Origin: Polyangiaceae bacterium
GTDB taxonomy: Bacteria; Myxococcota_A; Polyangia; Polyangiales; Polyangiaceae
Direction of reading: 5' to 3'
Assembly: GCA_029261965.1 (NCBI GenBank)
Contig: JAJDAH010000345.1
Span: 1 to 45,119 of the forward strand
DNA length: 45,119 bases
In this document: positions 17,166 through 26,896 of the stretch, piece by piece
Layout: every line of letters starts with the position of its first letter
Position numbering within the stretch: the stretch's first letter is position 1
Made by a program: the position numbers and the translations under genes
Notes under the pieces: generated by a model
Databases searched by the model: none
The model's input: the letters and a program-made list of their open reading frames with translations, nothing else
Told to the model about the DNA's origin: nothing

Positions 17166-19286
17166 GATGAACGCCTTGAGCTGCTTCGAACGGCTCGGGT
17201 GCTGGAGCTTGCGCAAGGCCTTCGCCTCAATCTGTCGGATGCGCTCGCGAGTCACCTCGAAGTCCTGACCCACCTCTTCGAGGGTGTGGTCGCTCTTCTC
17301 GCCGATACCGAAACGGAGCCGAACCACCTTTTCCTCGCGCGGAGTCAGCGTCTTGAGGACTTTGCGGGTTTGCTCCGCGAGATTCGCGCTGATCGCGGCG
17401 TCAGCCGGGCTGAGCGCGTTCTTGTCCTCGATGAAATCTCCGAGGCTGCTGTCGCCATCGTCGCCAATGGGCGTTTCGAGGCTGAGCGGCTCCTTGGCGA
17501 TCTTCAGAACTTTGCGGACCTGCTCGATGGGTAGCTCCATCTTCTTGGCGATTTCTTCCGGCGTCGGCTCTCGCCCGAGCTCCTGCACGAGGTATCGCGA
17601 CGTGCGGATGAGCTTGTTCGTCGTCTCGATCATGTGAACCGGAATGCGAATGGTGCGCGCCTGGTCCGCGATCGCCCGAGTGATCGCCTGTCGAATCCAC
17701 CACGTGCCGTAGGTGCTGAACTTGTACCCACGACGGTACTCGAACTTGTCCACCGCCTTCATCAGACCGATGTTCCCTTCCTGAATCAGGTCGAGGAACT
17801 GCAGGCCACGGTTGGTGTACTTCTTCGCGATCGACACGACGAGACGCAAGTTGGCTTCGACGAGCTCGGCTTTTGCACGTTCGGCCTTGCGTTGGCCCTT
17901 TCGGATGGCGTCGTAGGTCTTCATCATGTCGTTGATGTCGACGTTGAGCTCCTGACCGACTTTCTTGGCCTCACGTTCGCTCGTGCGCATGTCGCGCTCG
18001 ACATCCGGGAGCCGCTCGCGGCGAACCATCAACCGGCGGCAGAGATCTTCTGACGCTCGCGGATCGGTCTTCGCGTCTCGCAGCGCTTTCTTGAGCTTGG
18101 CGCGAGTCAATCCCGATCTTTTTTCGAGCTCGACCGCCAGGCCGTCGGCATGCTTGACCTTCTCGACCATCGCTTTGAACTTGTTGACGATTTTTTCGAT
18201 GGTCTTCTTGTTGAGCCGCATCTCTTGAAGCGTCTTGACGAGCTCCTTGCGGTTCGTACGCATCAACTCATCGGTGGCCTTGCGTCGCGCTTCATCCGCG
18301 GTACGACGCTCGATACGGAGAGAAGCGTCCTTCTTTTCCAGTCGCTTGACGCGATCCATGAGCCGTAGCACGCGACGATCGGCTTCCTCCTCGTCGAACT
18401 CTTGTTCTTCGTCGTCGGCGTCGCGCACGAGGTCGCGCACTCGGACCTTGTGATTCTTGAGCGCTTCGCCGAGCAGGACGATTTCTCGAGCTGCCAAGGG
18501 GCTGTCCAGCAGAGCGTCGAGCATCTCGAGCTCGCCCTCTTCGATGCGCTTGGCGAGCGCCACTTCGCCTTCGCGAGTGAGTAGCGCAACGCTGCCCATC
18601 TTGCGCAGGTACATGCGAACGGGATCGGTGCTTCGACCGAAAAACGCGTCGTCGTCGTCCTTGACTCCCGTCGGAATGTCGGTTTTGGGCCGACGAGGAG
18701 TTCCCGCGGCCTCTTCCGCCTGGGGTTTCACCGCGGCAGAAGCGAGGAACTCGGCTTCCATACCGGCTTTGGGCGCCGCGTCGCTGGCGTCGCTCACCAC
18801 CGCAATGGGATCGTCGTCGAGCGCGCCGAGTGATTCGCGATCGTCAGATCCTTCCGCCGGCATCGCCTCGTTGACCTGCTTGTAGGTCAAAAAGCCCTTT
18901 CCGGCGGCCGCCGCCTGCTTGGCAGTCGGTTTCGCTCCGTTCGACTTCTTCTTGGCGGCTTCTTTCGGAGCCGCCTCCTTTTTGGCCGCCTTGGGGGCTT
19001 CCTTCTTCACGGCCTTGGCAGGCGGCGCCTTCACGGCTTTGGCTGCCGGCTTCTTCGCCACAGCTTTCTCCACCTTCTTCGGCTTCGCCTTGGGCACGGC
19101 TGCCTTCGCCTTGGGGGCGGCCGCTTTGGCCTTGGGCGCAGGCTTCGCCTTCGGCGCTGTAGCCTTTGCCTTCGGTTTCGCGCGGCTCGTCGACTTCGCG
19201 CTCGCGGCGCTGCCACTGCGTTTCGGTGACCGACCAGACTTCTTCACTCCCACCTTCGACCTCTCATCGCTGAAGCCGAACCACAA
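17157..19286 (-). CDS. rpoD: Primary sigma factor RpoD (sigma-70) with Lys/Ala/Pro-rich N-terminal tail
   Basis: A housekeeping sigma factor of 709 residues from the TTG at 19286, or 696 from the GTG at 19247, which has AAGG 5 nt upstream. Residues 14-127 are a low-complexity [14 protein letters not shown]-type basic tail. [13 protein letters not shown] at about 131 is a region 1.1 landmark, and [21 protein letters not shown] (residues 221-241) is region 1.2. Region 2 starts near 479 ([27 protein letters not shown]-like core; [15 protein letters not shown]). Region 3 follows, and region 4 starts at 647 with the helix-turn-helix [27 protein letters not shown]. The tail looks like a histone-H1-type or nucleoid-protein tail and could add non-specific DNA affinity. 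Core regions appear intact. It is monocistronic between a convergent gene and a 370-bp gap. Confidence 0.97.
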   Translation of the reverse strand: MWFGFSDERSKVGVKKSGRSPKRSGSAASAKSTSRAKPKAKATAPKAKPAPKAKAAAPKAKAAVPKAKPKKVEKAVAKKPAAKAVKAPPAKAVKKEAPKAAKKEAAPKEAAKKKSNGAKPTAKQAAAAGKGFLTYKQVNEAMPAEGSDDRESLGALDDDPIAVVSDASDAAPKAGMEAEFLASAAVKPQAEEAAGTPRRPKTDIPTGVKDDDDAFFGRSTDPVRMYLRKMGSVALLTREGEVALAKRIEEGELEMLDALLDSPLAAREIVLLGEALKNHKVRVRDLVRDADDEEQEFDEEEADRRVLRLMDRVKRLEKKDASLRIERRTADEARRKATDELMRTNRKELVKTLQEMRLNKKTIEKIVNKFKAMVEKVKHADGLAVELEKRSGLTRAKLKKALRDAKTDPRASEDLCRRLMVRRERLPDVERDMRTSEREAKKVGQELNVDINDMMKTYDAIRKGQRKAERAKAELVEANLRLVVSIAKKYTNRGLQFLDLIQEGNIGLMKAVDKFEYRRGYKFSTYGTWWIRQAITRAIADQARTIRIPVHMIETTNKLIRTSRYLVQELGREPTPEEIAKKMELPIEQVRKVLKIAKEPLSLETPIGDDGDSSLGDFIEDKNALSPADAAISANLAEQTRKVLKTLTPREEKVVRLRFGIGEKSDHTLEEVGQDFEVTRERIRQIEAKALRKLQHPSRSKQLKAFIES

Positions 19287-19338
19287 TCTGTCCTCATGAT
19301 CGTTTCTTCGCTCTCATCAAGGTGCGGAGACGCCAACA

Positions 19339-19356
19339 ATGAAACGCTGTTTTCAT
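19339..19356. repeat. Inverted repeat close upstream of rpoD
   Basis: ATGAAA (19339-19344), six-base spacer, TTTCAT (19351-19356). It lies about 50-90 bp before the possible rpoD starts. Two perfect half-sites at this distance fit an operator or a leader hairpin, but there is no independent support. Confidence 0.3.
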
Positions 19357-19593
19357 GGCGTTTTGTGAGCGCCTACGGAAACGGCGACGTCGCAATGCGT
19401 CCGCCGCAGGACAGCCGGGCCGGCAGGGGGTCCTCATGTAGCGCATGCCCCCCCGAAAGTCCCGCTAAGGCGTCGGTTTTTTTCGAACCGGCGATGCCAA
19501 AAAAACGAGTCGACGCCGAGGTTTGGGAGTTTTGCGCGGGGGTGACCACGCATCGATCGAGCTGTGGGGTTGCGGGGCAGCCCCGGTATTAGC

Positions 19594-19605
19594 CTGAAAT
19601 TTCAG
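19594..19605. repeat. Perfect 12-bp palindrome CTGAAATTTCAG
   Basis: CTGAAATTTCAG lies in the gap about 52 bp after the SDR stop and about 310 bp before rpoD. It could be a dimeric regulator site. Its AT-rich core stands out from the GC-rich surroundings. Confidence 0.3.
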
Positions 19606-19657
19606 AGGAAATGGCCGCGTTTAGGCGACTAATCCGCTCATTTGCAAGGTTTGGGCC

Positions 19658-20428
19658 TCAGAGGCCAGGACCCACCGAGCGGCCGCCATCCACCATCAGA
19701 ACCTGGCCGGTGACCAAGTCCGAGCCGGTGATGAACGCGACGACTGCCGCGGCGACGTCTTCGGGATCGCAGACCTTTCCGAGGGCGGCGCGGTCCTCCT
19801 GCATCGATTTGACCGTTTCGTAAGCGGCACCCAACCCGGCTTCCAACCAACGGCCGGTGATGAAGCCGGGCGCCACGGCGTTGACCCTCACCCGGGGGGC
19901 CAAGACACGAGCCAAGGCGATAGTCATGTTGTTGAGGGCCGCTTTCGAAGCGCAATAGGGGATCGAGCTTCCAGTGCCCGAGATGCCGGCGATGCTCGAG
20001 ACGTTGACGACCTCCGCGTCGCCGCTTTCCGTGAGCGCGTGGCGAGCAGCCCGAGTGACCTGAAACGGACCCTTCACGTTCACATCCATGATCTTCGTCC
20101 AATGTTCGTCGTTCACCGCATCGAGATCGGCGTGGGCGATGAAGCTCGTCGTCCCAGCATTGTTGACCAGCACGTCGAGGCGCCCAAGCTCACGAGTGGC
20201 CATTTCGACGAGCGCGCGGCAATCCTCGTCGGAGGACACGTCGGCGCGTACGGCGATGCCTTTGACGCCGCGCGCGGAGATGTCGGCGGCGGTCTTTTCT
20301 GCCTCATCCTTCGATTTGCTGTAGTTGATCACGACTGAGCAACCGAGCGATGCCAAGTCGAGGGCGGTCGCGCGCCCGACACCTGTCCCGCCGCCAGTCA
20401 CGATTGCTGCTTTGCCATCGACTTTCAT
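19658..20428 (-). CDS. Short-chain dehydrogenase/reductase (FabG-like)
   Basis: A 256-residue SDR. It shows the NAD(P) motif VTGGGTGVGRATAL (about residues 10-23), DVLVNNAGTTSF (about 85-96), and the catalytic set Ser144/145 (VVNVSSIAG), Tyr158 and Lys162 (PYCASK). The C-terminal SDLVTGQVLMVDGGRS is the standard SDR ending. The chosen ATG at 20428 overlaps the hydrolase stop (ATGA) and follows AAAGGAG. Its sequence resembles 3-oxoacyl-ACP reductases and other secondary-alcohol oxidoreductases, which cannot be separated by eye. It is the last gene of a three-gene operon with an SCP2-domain hydrolase, which hints at a lipid or sterol-like substrate. Confidence 0.9.
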   Translation of the reverse strand: MKVDGKAAIVTGGGTGVGRATALDLASLGCSVVINYSKSKDEAEKTAADISARGVKGIAVRADVSSDEDCRALVEMATRELGRLDVLVNNAGTTSFIAHADLDAVNDEHWTKIMDVNVKGPFQVTRAARHALTESGDAEVVNVSSIAGISGTGSSIPYCASKAALNNMTIALARVLAPRVRVNAVAPGFITGRWLEAGLGAAYETVKSMQEDRAALGKVCDPEDVAAAVVAFITGSDLVTGQVLMVDGGRSVGPGL

Positions 20429-21621
20429 CCCATCTCCTTTCCGAGAAACTCTCTGACGTGCTCGTGCAACACGTCGGGCATTTCGAACTGCGGCACGTGG
20501 CCACAATCTTCGAGCACCACCGATGTCGCCTTCGGCACCGCGTAACGCACGTGCTTGCCGAACTTCGCCGGCACGAGAACGTCACGATCGCCCCAAACGA
20601 ATAGCGCTGGACGTGTGAGCCAGCGAAGGCGACTCCAAAATCCTTGCTGACCCCACGGGGTGTCCAAATAGATCTGCTGGGCCGCAGAATAGAAGGCGTG
20701 ACGCGCTCTTGGCTGCGCGAAGACGCGGAAATATTCATCCACCGCCGCGTCGTACCAGCTCGGCGGCACGCGGTCAGGTTGCGAAAATATCATCTTGAGG
20801 GTGGCCATGACCGTGGCGCGCGGCACGTAGTGCGGCACCATGCCGAGCTCCGGACGAAGAACGCGCACGAGTGGCACGAAGTTGCGAAACTTTCGAAACG
20901 CCATCGCCGGCGCGTAGAGGCACACGCGGTCGACGCGTTCGGGGTGCCTCAGCGCCACTTCGAGCGCCACACGCCCGCCCATCGAATTGCCGATGAGCAC
21001 GGGACGCTCGAGCCCCAGAGCATCGAGAAAGGATTTGGCCCACTTCGCGAAGAACGCGGCGTCGTACTTTCTAATCGGCTTCGAGGATTCGCCGAATCCC
21101 GGTAGATCCACCGCGATCACGCGACGCTCTCTGGAGAACTCCTGAAGCGTCGTCAGCATGGAGGCACAGGTCGCCCCGAGACCGTGGAAGAGCACCATCG
21201 GACTGCCTTCGCCAGCCTCGAGGTAGAAGGTGTCGATGTCACCCACCCGCAGGCGCTTCGGCCGCGGGAAATGGCTCGGGCGAGGCGATTGGATGAGGCC
21301 TTCGAGCGTCATCGCCAGAGCGATGCTGCCGCGTACTCGAAGATATCCCTTCAGCCAGACCTCGAGCCCCGACCGCTTGCCCTCGAGGATCTCAGCGAGG
21401 GTTTCGGCATCGGTGTAGACCACCGCCGTCGGGTGGAGGGACGAGCCCTCCACCACCGTGACCTGGTTGCCGCGGGCGCGCACCGTCCAAGTGCCCGCCG
21501 AGCCGGCCTCGAGCACGAGATCAGCGCGAGCATCCTCGTCGAACGGCCAATGCTGCTGGATCCCGACGTCGAGAGCGGACTGAACCCGCTGCCGCGCATC
21601 GCTTCGAGGAGAACTCGACAT
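20425..21621 (-). CDS. SCP2-like domain fused to an alpha/beta hydrolase
   Basis: A 398-residue fusion. Residues about 30-112 resemble a sterol-carrier-protein-2 lipid-binding fold, including the ending LEVWLKGYLRVRGSIALAM. Residues about 125-398 are an alpha/beta hydrolase with oxyanion motif LFHGLGA (144-150), nucleophile Ser213 in GNSMGG, the acid in VWGDRDVLVP (Asp345 or Asp347) and His375 in EDCGHVPQFE. A lipid carrier domain on a hydrolase suggests a hydrophobic ester or lactone substrate. No signal peptide is visible. It is coupled on both sides: its start shares a base with the upstream gene's stop (TGATG), and its stop overlaps the SDR start. Domain calls are by motif; the SCP2 part is less certain than the hydrolase. 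Confidence 0.84.
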   Translation of the reverse strand: MSSSPRSDARQRVQSALDVGIQQHWPFDEDARADLVLEAGSAGTWTVRARGNQVTVVEGSSLHPTAVVYTDAETLAEILEGKRSGLEVWLKGYLRVRGSIALAMTLEGLIQSPRPSHFPRPKRLRVGDIDTFYLEAGEGSPMVLFHGLGATCASMLTTLQEFSRERRVIAVDLPGFGESSKPIRKYDAAFFAKWAKSFLDALGLERPVLIGNSMGGRVALEVALRHPERVDRVCLYAPAMAFRKFRNFVPLVRVLRPELGMVPHYVPRATVMATLKMIFSQPDRVPPSWYDAAVDEYFRVFAQPRARHAFYSAAQQIYLDTPWGQQGFWSRLRWLTRPALFVWGDRDVLVPAKFGKHVRYAVPKATSVVLEDCGHVPQFEMPDVLHEHVREFLGKEMG

Positions 21622-21959
21622 CAGTCGCGATGCTTCTCTCCTGAGCCCTCGGGGGAGTCGTGGCGCAACGGGTGCTCGTCCGCCAGAGTCGGCATTACCT
21701 GACGGGGCTCGTCCACGACATCGTGCCTGAGCGGGTCGTCGTCATGAAGCGTGGGGATGGAGTCCCGCGGCAGATCCGGCGGTCGGGTCGGCCTTTGAGA
21801 CGGCGGTACCGAGCTTGGCTCTTTCGGTCGGGAAGACCCTGCGGTCTTTACGCCTCGCTTCGGCGATCGTCCGCGCGTCAGCTCGGGCCAGTCAGGGTCG
21901 GGCTCGAGGTCGATTTCTTCGAGTGACGGGTCACTGCTGGGCTTTTCGTTCGACGACAT
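21621..21959 (-). CDS. Small acidic, proline-rich protein with a duplicated PTL..PLRHD motif
   Basis: A 112-residue protein I do not recognise. It is hydrophilic and rich in Pro, Asp, Ser and Arg, with no hydrophobic segment, so it is probably disordered and cytoplasmic. A short motif occurs twice: PTLHDDDPLRHD and PTLADEHPLRHD, 22 residues apart, each containing two His. The N-terminal EEIDLEPDPDWPEL is strongly acidic. It is likely real because its stop overlaps the start of the SCP2-hydrolase gene in a TGATG, and the frame is open across the gene's whole length. It is the first gene of the operon. Its role might be as a binding linear-motif protein, but no function is assigned. Confidence 0.62.
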   Translation of the reverse strand: MSSNEKPSSDPSLEEIDLEPDPDWPELTRGRSPKRGVKTAGSSRPKEPSSVPPSQRPTRPPDLPRDSIPTLHDDDPLRHDVVDEPRQVMPTLADEHPLRHDSPEGSGEKHRD

Positions 21960-22035
21960 GACCCCGAACTCTCTTTAGCGCGCCCCAGCCCAGCAACCAA
22001 TGCTATTTCCGCTGGCGCACCCGGGGGGCGACGTC

Positions 22036-23616
<1,581 letters not shown>

Positions 23617-23622
<6 letters not shown>

Positions 23623-25764
23623 GGACGCTTTGGCGATCACTCGAGCATCGATCGCCACGAGCCCCCGTTCGGTGATCACCAACGGGTTGAGGTCGAGCTC
23701 TTCGATGGCCGGGACGGCTTCGACGAGGTTCGAGACCCGCAACAGCACCTCGGCGAGCTCGTCCCGATCGAGCTTCGGACGCTCTCTTGCACCGTCGAGC
23801 AACGGCTGTGCTTCGATCTCGCCGATCACGTCGTGAGCGTCACGACGCGAAAGCGGGACCAGGCGAAAGCTCACGTCCTTGTAGACTTCGACGAAGATCC
23901 CGCCCATTCCGACCATCAAGAGTGGTCCGAAGTCGGGATCTCGAGACATGCCAACGATGATTTCGGTCCCCTTGACCTGCTGCTCGACCGTGAACCCGTC
24001 GATGCGCGCACCCGGCTGCCGTTCGGCGATCTTGCGACGAATCTCTCCGCACGCCGCCCTGACTCCGTCCGCGTCCACGACGTCGAGCACGACCCCGCCG
24101 ACGTCGCTCTTGTGAAGCACGTCGGGGCTGACCACCTTGACGACGACCGGGAACGCAATTTTCTCCGCGATGAGCACGGCCTCGTCGTCGTCCTTCGCCG
24201 TGCCGCTACCGTTGTACTTGATGCCGGCGCAGGCCAACACGTCGCGCGCTCGAGACAGGTCGAGGTTTTTTTGCCCGGCGTCGACCGCGTCCGCCACGAG
24301 CTTTCCCGCGCGATCGAGGTCGACGGGGGGCAGCTCCAGATGAGTCGGCTCCGGGGCGTCCCGCCTTCGGAGCCAAGCACCGCGTTTCATGAGCGCCCCC
24401 ATCGCGCTGACGGCGCGCTCCGGAAAGTTGAACTCCGGCACGCCTCTCTCGTCCAAGTAGTGCCCAACGTCGGTGCCTTCGAGCCCAATGAAGCTGGCGG
24501 TCATGGGCTTGGTCCACGCGGGATTTTCGTGTGCTTTGGCGATCGCTTCGGCCACCGCCGCGGGATCGGTCATCGCTTGCACGGTCATGATGACGACGAC
24601 GCCGTCGATCTCCGGGGCCTTTCCCAACACTTCAAGAGCCTTGGTGTACCGCTCGGGCGTCGCGTCGCCGATCACGTCGACCGGGTTGTTGTGTGACCAC
24701 ACCGCTGGCAAGACCTCGTTCAACGCGGCCATCGTTTGATCGCTCAGCGTGGCGAGCTCGATACCGTGCAGAGCGGACGCGTCGGCGGCGAGCACGCCGG
24801 GACCACCCGCGTTGGTCACGATGGCGAGCCGAGGGCCTTCGGCCGCGGGTTGGCAAGCGAGCGCCCGAGACCAGGCCAAAAAATCGCCGATCGTCGACGC
24901 CTGCAAGACCCCAGCTTGTGAAAATGATGCTCGGTACGCCGCCATCGAGCCCGCGAGACTCCCGGTATGACTCGAAGCCGCCTTCGCGCCCGCGGCGGTA
25001 GCGCCGCCCTTGATCGCGACGATGGGTTTTTTCGCACTGACCTGGCTTGCCACCTGGAAGAAGTGTCGAGGCTCCTGGAAAGACTCGAGGTAGATCGCCA
25101 GTGCCTTGGTCTTATCGTCGTCCGCCAACCAGCTGATGACGTCCTCGTCTTCCACGTCGGCTTTCGCACCGAGCGAAACCGCGGCGCTCAATCCGAACTT
25201 CTCTTGCTCGGAATAGCTGATCACTCCCGTCACTAGCGCGCCGGACTGACTGAGCAGACCGATGGACCCGGGCGCGGGCGCTTTGGCGCCGAAGCTGGCA
25301 TTCAGGCCCGCCGATGGGCGCATCACCCCGAGGCAATTGGGACCGACGACGCGCATTCCACGGGCCTTGGCGGCCTCGACCATCTGCGCTTGTAGCGCCT
25401 TTCCTTCGTCGCCCATTTCGGCGAATCCGGCCGAGATGACGATGACGCCTTTGACACCGGCATCGGCCGCTTCGCTCATGAGCGCCGTGATGTATTTGGG
25501 CGGGATCGCGACGCAGACGAGGTCGATGGTCTCGCCGATCGCCGCGAGGCTCTCGAACGCCTTTTCCCCCAGCACCTCTCCGCCCTTGGGATTGACCGCA
25601 AATACCTTGCCGGGGAAACCGCTGGAGCGTTCGCTACCACCAGTGAACCCGTAAAGCAGGTTCTCGAGCAGCGCGCGCCCGACGGATCCTGCGCGATTCG
25701 AGGCACCGACGACGGCGACGGACTTGGGATTGAAGAACGGATCGAGCGAGGGATCACGAGGCAT
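23617..25764 (-). CDS. ADP-forming acetate/acyl-CoA synthetase-like protein (fused alpha-beta)
   Basis: A 715-residue protein with the three-part layout of NDP-forming acyl-CoA synthetases. It has a CoA-binding Rossmann domain (SVAVVGASNRAGSVGRALL near residue 15), a succinyl-CoA-ligase-like middle with GPNCLGVM, LSQSGALVTGV and SSHTGSLAGS (the expected phosphohistidine region), and a C-terminal ATP-grasp domain from about 490 (AFPVVVKVVSPDVLHKSDVG; MVGMGGIFVEV; LDLNPL). It lacks the GNAT acetyltransferase domain of Pat-type relatives. Expected reaction: acyl-CoA + ADP + Pi to acid + CoA + ATP, or the reverse. The ATG at 25764 is preferred over the upstream extension to 25791. It stands alone, tail-to-tail with prfC. 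Substrate range cannot be read from sequence. Confidence 0.88.
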
Positions 25765-25810
25765 GGCGCCCGCGAGTGTCACCGCACGCAATCACACCCG
25801 CAAGGGCGAC

Positions 25811-25847
25811 AAAAAGACGACGGCCCGCCGCTTTCGCGGACGGGCCG
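25811..25847 (-). terminator. Intrinsic terminator of the Gly-rich lipoprotein gene
   Basis: On the minus strand the left arm CGGCCCGTCCGC, a GAAA tetraloop and the right arm GCGGCGGGCCG pair as 11 bp with a single bulged T. The stem is followed by TCGTCTTTTTG. It begins 30 nt after the lipoprotein stop. This is the clearest rho-independent terminator in the window. Confidence 0.82.
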
Positions 25848-25876
25848 AGGTCATTTTCGAACGGTTCGAGCCGGGA

Positions 25877-26749
25877 TCAGCCGCCCGAGCCGCCCTGGCC
25901 GGAGCCGCTGGCTCCACCCTGGCCGGAGCCGCTGGCTCCGCCCTGGCCCGCGCCGGCCGCGCCGCCCTGAGCTGCTCCACCCTGGCCCGCGCCAGCCGCG
26001 CCGCCCTGAGCTGCTCCACCCTGGCCGGCTCCGCCCTGACCGCCGCCGCCGGCTCCGCCAGCGCCGCCTGGAGTGCAGGTCATCGGCGTCGGAGGAATGG
26101 GAACCGTTGGCCCACCGGGGATCGCCGACAAGAGGTCGTTGATCTCCTGCTCGTTGACACACATCGGCATCATGCCAACGAAAGACTGAACGAGGTCCGG
26201 AAGGCTCTCCGTGGTTCCGCCGCAGGTGCCGTCGGTACGACAGCAACCGAGCAGATTGATGGTCCCGACGATGGGCACCATGTCCACCTCGATGCCGTCA
26301 CACGACGGGTCGGGGGGAGTCGTGATCCCGCCCATCATCAGGTCTGCGGGGTCGATGCACGTGATGCCCATGAGGTCGACGCCGAGCGTCGCCAGAATCG
26401 TGGCGTCGAGGCCGCAGATGTCGCCCGTGGCGCAGCAGGGATCCAGCATCACGCCTGCGATCCCGGTGTCGAGACCCATGCAGGTATCTCCACCGCAAAC
26501 CGTCGGACCGGTCATGCCACCGGAGCCGCCGGTGCCACCGCCGCCCGTGCCGCCACCGCCGGTACCTGCACCGGCGCTGCCGCCAGTTCCGCCACCGCCG
26601 CTGCCGCCGGTGCTGCTACCGGCTGCACCCGCATCGCCATCCGCTGCCGTGCCGTCGCCGCCACCGCCGCCACAAGCGGCCACTGCCAGCGCGCTACCCA
26701 GAGCCACGATGGCTCCGAAAAATATTTTCTTCGTTTTTACATTCGCCAT
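25877..26749 (-). CDS. Gly-rich secreted lipoprotein, function unknown
   Basis: A 290-residue lipoprotein from the ATG at 26749, with GGAGAA 6 nt upstream. The signal peptide KKIFFGAIVALGSALAVAAC ends in a lipobox with Cys26 (V-A-A-C). It is followed by a long Gly/Thr/Ser linker of GGGGTGG type to about residue 78. A compact Cys-rich core (about 80-235, with at least ten Cys including two CC pairs) follows, and then a second low-complexity Gln/Gly/Ala tail of AAQGGAAGAGQGG units to the end. Low-complexity segments flank the core on both sides. The core was not recognised. It is expected on the outer membrane or cell surface. It ends at a strong terminator and has its own AT-richer leader, so it is probably monocistronic. 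Confidence 0.82.
   Translation of the reverse strand: MANVKTKKIFFGAIVALGSALAVAACGGGGGDGTAADGDAGAAGSSTGGSGGGGTGGSAGAGTGGGGTGGGGTGGSGGMTGPTVCGGDTCMGLDTGIAGVMLDPCCATGDICGLDATILATLGVDLMGITCIDPADLMMGGITTPPDPSCDGIEVDMVPIVGTINLLGCCRTDGTCGGTTESLPDLVQSFVGMMPMCVNEQEINDLLSAIPGGPTVPIPPTPMTCTPGGAGGAGGGGQGGAGQGGAAQGGAAGAGQGGAAQGGAAGAGQGGASGSGQGGASGSGQGGSGG
25889..26014 (-). repeat. Coding tandem repeats in the lipoprotein tail
   Basis: Two adjacent tandem sets: 39-bp units (two copies, encoding AAQGGAAGAGQGG, 25937-26014) and 24-bp units (two copies, encoding ASGSGQGG, 25889-25936). Copies are nearly identical at DNA level. This suggests recent slippage and probable length variation between strains. Confidence 0.8.
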
Positions 26750-26765
26750 TTTAATTTCTCCGCAA

Positions 26766-26777
26766 GCTTTCGAAAGC
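26766..26777. repeat. Perfect palindrome GCTTTCGAAAGC in the lipoprotein leader
   Basis: This 12-bp palindrome lies 17-28 nt before the lipoprotein ATG, just upstream of its Shine-Dalgarno sequence. Its position suits an operator or a leader hairpin. There is no other copy that I noticed in the window. Confidence 0.35.
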
Positions 26778-26896
26778 ACCTAGGAACTTGGGCTCCACCC
26801 ACTCCGCCGAGCGCGGCGTAAAGATGCCCCCATGCGCCCCGAAGTGCAACATCCGCGTATGCGCCGCGGAGGAAAAACGACAGGCTTGTAGGGGAT

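Larger units (their letters stand above)
19287..19657. other. Intergenic region upstream of rpoD, no convincing gene
   Basis: 371 bp between the rpoD start and the end of the SDR gene, both on the minus strand. It should carry the rpoD promoter, but I could not pick a convincing -35/-10 pair. It holds an inverted repeat at 19339-19356, a hairpin at 19471-19493 (8 paired bases including one wobble, T-rich loop) and a perfect 12-bp palindrome at 19594-19605. An open frame of 98 codons at 19296-19592 on the plus strand has no family resemblance, and I do not call it a gene. Confidence 0.6.

Noticed and set aside
19471-19493. Intrinsic terminator for the SDR operon
   Set aside because: There is a hairpin, but no T tract follows on the minus strand and it lies about 165 bp after the stop.
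19296-19592. 98-codon frame on the plus strand upstream of rpoD
   Set aside because: No family-like text and no coupling to any gene. The region is more likely regulatory.
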